Part shown: piece after piece, positions 60,844 through 64,000 of the stretch
How the letters are laid out: every line of letters begins with the position of its first letter
Position numbering within the stretch: position 1 is the stretch's first letter
Source: Allobosea sp. CS1GBMeth4
Lineage (GTDB): Bacteria; Pseudomonadota; Alphaproteobacteria; Rhizobiales; Beijerinckiaceae
Direction: 5' to 3'
NCBI RefSeq assembly: GCF_900185715.1
Contig: NZ_FYAS01000030.1
Span: 1-64,000 of the forward strand
Length of the DNA: 64,000 nucleotides
Notes under the pieces: generated by a model
Told to the model about the DNA's origin: nothing
Database searches by the model: none
Seen by the model: the letters and a program-made list of their open reading frames with translations, nothing else
Translations under genes and position numbers: made by a program

Positions 60844-62343
60844 ATGGAATCGAAAGTCAGCCGCCGCCTGACCGAAAAGGTCGCCGAAGAGGTCTGCGAA
60901 CACATCTACGCGCCGCGGCTCGCGCGGGATTTCCGCACGGTCTTCGACTATATGAGCGACCTCAACCAGGCGCATGTCCTGATGCTGTCTCGCTGCGGGC
61001 TGATCTCCCCGCAGGCTGCGAAAGCGCTGGCCGCCGGGCTCCTGCGCATGGAGGCGGAGGGGGCCGAAGCCGTCGAGCTCGACCCGCAGCGCGAGGATTC
61101 CTACTTCAATTTCGAAGCGCATCTGATCAAGCTGATCGGCACCGAGGCCGGCGGCCGGATGCATATCGCCCGCAGCCGGAACGACCTGACCGCAGCGATC
61201 GACCGGCTGCGCGCCCGCGACCTGCTGCTCGATGCGAGCCAGGCGCTGCTCTCGGTCGAGGAGCACGCGCTCGACGGCGCCTTCCGCTTCCGCGACGTGG
61301 TGATGCCGGGCTACACCCATCTCCAGCCGGCGCAGCCCGTCACCTACGGCTTCTATCTCGCCGGCGTCGCGCAGTCGCTCGAACGCGACCATGGCCGTCT
61401 CGCGGATGCTTGGGTGCGCACCAACATCAGTCCGCTCGGCGCAGGCGCCCTCGCCGGCACCACCTTCGCGATCGACCGCGGCGCGGTCGCGCGGTCGCTC
61501 GGCTTCGAGGGGCTGGTGGAAAATGCGCTCGACGCCGTCGCGACCCGGGATTTCGGGCTCGAGATCCTGTCGGCGCTCACGCAGATCGCTCTGGGCTGGA
61601 GCCGCGTCGCGCAGGACTACCACGTGATGGTCTCGCACGAGTTCCAGACGATCGAATTCCCGGACCGCGTGACCGGAACGTCGAGCATCATGCCGCAGAA
61701 GAAGAATCCGGTGGTGCTCGAACATCTCAAGGGCAAGGCCGGCCATCTGCTCGGGCTCTATGTCGCTTCCGCGACCGCGGTGAAGGCGACGCATTTCACC
61801 AACACCATCGACGGCAACCGCGAAGGGATGCGCGGCGTCTGGGAGGCGGGCGAGGAGGCTCTGCGCTGCCTCTCGCTGTTCGACCTGATCATCGCCACGG
61901 CCAGACCGAATACGGCGCTGATGAAGCGCCGCGTCACCGAGGACTTCGCCACCGCGACCGATCTCGCAGATCTGATGGTGCGGGAGGCCGACCTCTCCTT
62001 CCGCGAGGCACATCACGTCGTCGGCGGCGTGGTGCGCGCGGCAATGGATGCCGGCCTCGCGGCCGACGGCATCACCACGGAGATGGTCGATGCGGCAGCC
62101 AGCCACCAGCTTGGCCGCCCGCTTGGCCTGCCTGCCGGCCGTATCCGCGAGAGCCTGGATCCCGCCGCGAGCGTCGCGGCGCGCCTCATGCCCGGCGGAC
62201 CGGCGCCGGATGCGGTCGCGCGGACGGTGGAGGCGGCGCAGTCGCGGCTCGAAAGTCGCCGCGCTGCACTCGCGCGCAGGCGCAGCGACCTGCAGACGGC
62301 ACGCGAGGGGCTGAAGCATGCGATCCGGGAGCTCGCCGCATGA
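60844..62343 (+). CDS. Fumarase/aspartase-superfamily C-N lyase, argininosuccinate-lyase-like, possibly EDDS-lyase type
   Basis: A 499-residue homologue of argininosuccinate lyase. H159 in YTHLQPAQP and S280 in [11 protein letters not shown] match catalytic positions, and R112-N113 are in ARSRNDL. Three argininosuccinate-lyase hallmarks are changed: RSRNDQ is RSRNDL, NPD is NPV after the loop, and the usual EDxH region is EDSYFNFE. From memory, ethylenediaminedisuccinate (EDDS) lyase of Chelativorans numbers its catalytic residues R112, N113, T158, H159 and S280; the same positions hold here. A role splitting an N-substituted aspartate into fumarate and an amine is inferred. The stop overlaps the ATPase gene (ATGA). 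Confidence 0.8.
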   Translation: MESKVSRRLTEKVAEEVCEHIYAPRLARDFRTVFDYMSDLNQAHVLMLSRCGLISPQAAKALAAGLLRMEAEGAEAVELDPQREDSYFNFEAHLIKLIGTEAGGRMHIARSRNDLTAAIDRLRARDLLLDASQALLSVEEHALDGAFRFRDVVMPGYTHLQPAQPVTYGFYLAGVAQSLERDHGRLADAWVRTNISPLGAGALAGTTFAIDRGAVARSLGFEGLVENALDAVATRDFGLEILSALTQIALGWSRVAQDYHVMVSHEFQTIEFPDRVTGTSSIMPQKKNPVVLEHLKGKAGHLLGLYVASATAVKATHFTNTIDGNREGMRGVWEAGEEALRCLSLFDLIIATARPNTALMKRRVTEDFATATDLADLMVREADLSFREAHHVVGGVVRAAMDAGLAADGITTEMVDAAASHQLGRPLGLPAGRIRESLDPAASVAARLMPGGPAPDAVARTVEAAQSRLESRRAALARRRSDLQTAREGLKHAIRELAA

Positions 62344-63104
62344 GCGCCGCGCCGCTGATCAGCCTGCGCGGCATCGCCAAGCGCTTCGGCACGCATCAGG
62401 CGCTGCACGGCATCGACCTCGATGTCGAGGCCGGCAGCGTCGTGGTGCTGATCGGGCCGAGCGGCTCCGGCAAGAGCACGCTGATCCGCTGCATCAACGG
62501 CCTCGTCCGGCCGGACGAAGGCATGCTGCACGTCGCCGGCAGCCCGGTCGACATTCACCACGAGCGTGCCTGGCAGCGGATGCGGACCGAGGTCGGCATG
62601 GTCTTCCAGGACTATGCGCTGTTCCCGCACCTGACCGTGCTGCGCAACATGACGATCACGCCGGAGCGCCGCCGCGGCATCCCGCGCGCGAAGGCGGAGG
62701 AGGAGGCGCGCGCGCTGCTGACCCGCGTCGGCCTCGCCCACAAGGCTCTGGATTATCCCTCCGCCCTGTCCGGCGGGCAGCAGCAGCGCGTCGCCATCGT
62801 CCGTGCGCTCGCCATGCGGCCGAAGGCGATCCTCTTCGACGAGCCGACCTCGGCGCTCGATCCCGAGACGATCGGCAGCGTCCTCGACGTGATGAAGGAC
62901 CTCGCCCGCGAGGGCACGACCATGGTCGTGGTCACCCACGAGATGGGCTTCGCCCGCGAGGTCGCCGATCGCGTCGTGTTCATGGCCGAGGGACGGATCG
63001 TCGAGGAGGGGCCGCCGGATGCCCTCTTCGGTGCCCCCCGGCACGAGCGCACCCGTGCCTTCCTGTCCAGCATCAGATCCTTCGGAGAGGCCGTCCATGG
63101 CTGA
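62340..63104 (+). CDS. Polar amino-acid ABC importer ATPase
   Basis: A 254-residue GlnQ/HisP-type ATPase: Walker [18 protein letters not shown] near residue 40, Q-loop [20 protein letters not shown], signature [19 protein letters not shown], Walker [14 protein letters not shown] and H-loop [15 protein letters not shown]. It completes the transporter encoded by the binding-protein and permease genes, although the lyase gene lies between them. The ATG overlaps the lyase stop. The oxidoreductase gene starts inside its last codons (8-nt overlap). Confidence 0.94.
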   Translation: MSAAPLISLRGIAKRFGTHQALHGIDLDVEAGSVVVLIGPSGSGKSTLIRCINGLVRPDEGMLHVAGSPVDIHHERAWQRMRTEVGMVFQDYALFPHLTVLRNMTITPERRRGIPRAKAEEEARALLTRVGLAHKALDYPSALSGGQQQRVAIVRALAMRPKAILFDEPTSALDPETIGSVLDVMKDLAREGTTMVVVTHEMGFAREVADRVVFMAEGRIVEEGPPDALFGAPRHERTRAFLSSIRSFGEAVHG

Positions 63105-64000
63105 ATCGCCCGGCGCCCTGGCGCCGAACTTCACCACCGATCCCTATTGGTGGGACGCGGCTCCGCCGGAAACCGCGCGCGAGCCGCTGCCGGAGGAGAC
63201 CGATGTCCTGGTCGTCGGCTCCGGCTATTGCGGCCTCTCGGCAGCGGCCGAACTGGCGCGCAACGGCGTCGACGTCACGGTCGTCGATGCGGAGGAACTC
63301 GGCGCCGGGGCCTCGACACGCTCGGGCGGCATGGTCTCCAGCGGCCAGAAGCTGGTCATCGGCGGCGCCGTCAGGGGGGTTGATGCCGCTCGCATGGAGC
63401 GGCTTCTGGAGGACTCGCTCTCCTCTTACGAGCACCTCAAGGCCCTGATCCGCGAGAAGGAACTCGATGCCGATCTCGGCGTCTTCGGCCGCTATTTCGG
63501 CGCCCATGTCCCCCGCCACTACGATCGGCTGCGCCGTCACGGCGAGTTGCTGGCCAAGCACACCGGGGTCACCGTCCACGAGATTCCAAAATCGCGGCAG
63601 CACGAGATCACCAGGACGGACTTCTACCATGGCGGCATCGTCATCGACGATTACGGCGGCCTGCATCCGGCGAAGTATCATCGCGCCTTGCGCCGCCTCG
63701 CGCAGGCCAGCGGGGCGAAGCTGCGCTCGCATGCTCCGGTCCTCCGGGTCAATTCGCTCGCAGACGGCCTTCACGACGTGCAGACCGGCCGCGGCACTGT
63801 TCGCGCGCGCCACGTCTTCTTCGGCACCAATGGCTACAGCGACGGAGCGAGCGGCTTCCTGCACAAGCGCATCGTCGCCGTGCGCAGCTACCAGATCGCG
63901 ACAGAGCCGCTGCCGCCGGAGCTGATGGCCGAGATCAATCCGGGCCGGCGCATGATCACCGATTCCAGGCGCGAGCTGATCTACACGCGGCCCTCGCCGG
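63097..64000 (+). CDS. FAD-dependent amine/imino-acid oxidase of the DAO family, 3' end outside the window
   Basis: About 301 residues are visible; the gene runs off the right edge. The leader [15 protein letters not shown] and FAD motif [19 protein letters not shown] (about 39-57) are typical of gamma-glutamylputrescine-oxidase and iminodiacetate-oxidase-like proteins. [17 protein letters not shown] is a further contact. In the EDTA-degrading Chelativorans gene cluster an iminodiacetate oxidase of this type accompanies the chelate genes. Here it would oxidise the amine product of the lyase, which is inference from position. Confidence 0.85.
   Translation, partial: MAESPGALAPNFTTDPYWWDAAPPETAREPLPEETDVLVVGSGYCGLSAAAELARNGVDVTVVDAEELGAGASTRSGGMVSSGQKLVIGGAVRGVDAARMERLLEDSLSSYEHLKALIREKELDADLGVFGRYFGAHVPRHYDRLRRHGELLAKHTGVTVHEIPKSRQHEITRTDFYHGGIVIDDYGGLHPAKYHRALRRLAQASGAKLRSHAPVLRVNSLADGLHDVQTGRGTVRARHVFFGTNGYSDGASGFLHKRIVAVRSYQIATEPLPPELMAEINPGRRMITDSRRELIYTRPSP

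Noticed and set aside
60844..62343. Housekeeping argininosuccinate lyase (argH)
   Set aside because: Three conserved argininosuccinate-lyase positions are changed and the gene is embedded in an amino-acid importer operon with catabolic enzymes. The possibility is not excluded without the rest of the genome.

Overview
The window is a GC-rich stretch of an alphaproteobacterial chromosome, most likely Hyphomicrobiales (Rhizobiales); a Bosea-like genome would fit, but the genus is inference. The reasons are the fdsGBACD formate dehydrogenase order with a LysR gene beside it, a DUF47-pit phosphate operon, NocR/OccR-like and IclR-controlled catabolic clusters, EcfG-type promoter sequence and dispersed palindromic repeats of the kind common in this order. 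No rRNA, tRNA, integrase or insertion-sequence gene was recognised. Gene density is high, and most reading frames antisense to real genes are high-GC mirror ORFs, which are left out.

Layout. 1-209 is the start of an oligopeptide-type ABC ATPase gene running off the left edge. 417-2090 is the pit phosphate permease with its DUF47 partner. 2234-9555 holds the NAD-dependent molybdenum formate dehydrogenase operon and its LysR regulator. 9732-13150 has an MgtC/DUF4010 membrane protein convergent with ethanolamine ammonia-lyase (eutBC). 13374-18402 is a patchwork of small stress-type or unknown genes: a ClpP-like protein, a DUF883 protein, a CDF metal exporter, an SDR/DoxX-like protein, a DUF2269 protein and a HigA-like/membrane fusion. 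18605-21015 pairs an N-acyl-D-amino-acid-deacylase-type amidohydrolase with a CobW GTPase. 21118-28254 combines an Fe3+/aminoethylphosphonate-type ABC importer with a PQQ glucose dehydrogenase. 28443-33064 holds a TIM-barrel/cupin fusion, an orphan molybdopterin hydroxylase large subunit and small hypothetical genes. 33479-35047 has a regulator and a decayed histidine-kinase fragment.

The right half is catabolic. 35048-43344 is a peptide-type ABC operon ending in a cytoplasmic GH51 arabinofuranosidase and an ArsR-like regulator, read as uptake and hydrolysis of arabinose-containing oligosaccharides. 43598-54811 is an IclR-centred locus: a three-gene opine/hydroxyproline-oxidase-type complex on the minus strand, and on the plus strand an enoyl-CoA hydratase, a spermidine/putrescine-type ABC importer, an acyl-CoA ligase and an NAD(P)-binding protein. 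A near-identical 17-bp operator lies in front of both arms. 55281-64000 contains argC behind a strong terminator, then a NocR/OccR-like LysR gene divergent from a PLP enzyme, a polar amino-acid ABC importer, an argininosuccinate-lyase homologue with altered signature residues and a partial FAD amine oxidase; together these suggest catabolism of an N-substituted aspartate or aminocarboxylate.

Regulatory structure not explained by the genes: (i) a GTACG-N4-CGTAC palindrome, perfect or with one mismatch, upstream of four stress-type transcription units; (ii) a 49-bp segment (42 of 49 identical) shared by the pit and Fe3+/phosphonate ABC control regions; (iii) an ideal LysR box before fdsG; (iv) a pair of inverted repeat elements that has become the C-terminal coding region of fdsB.
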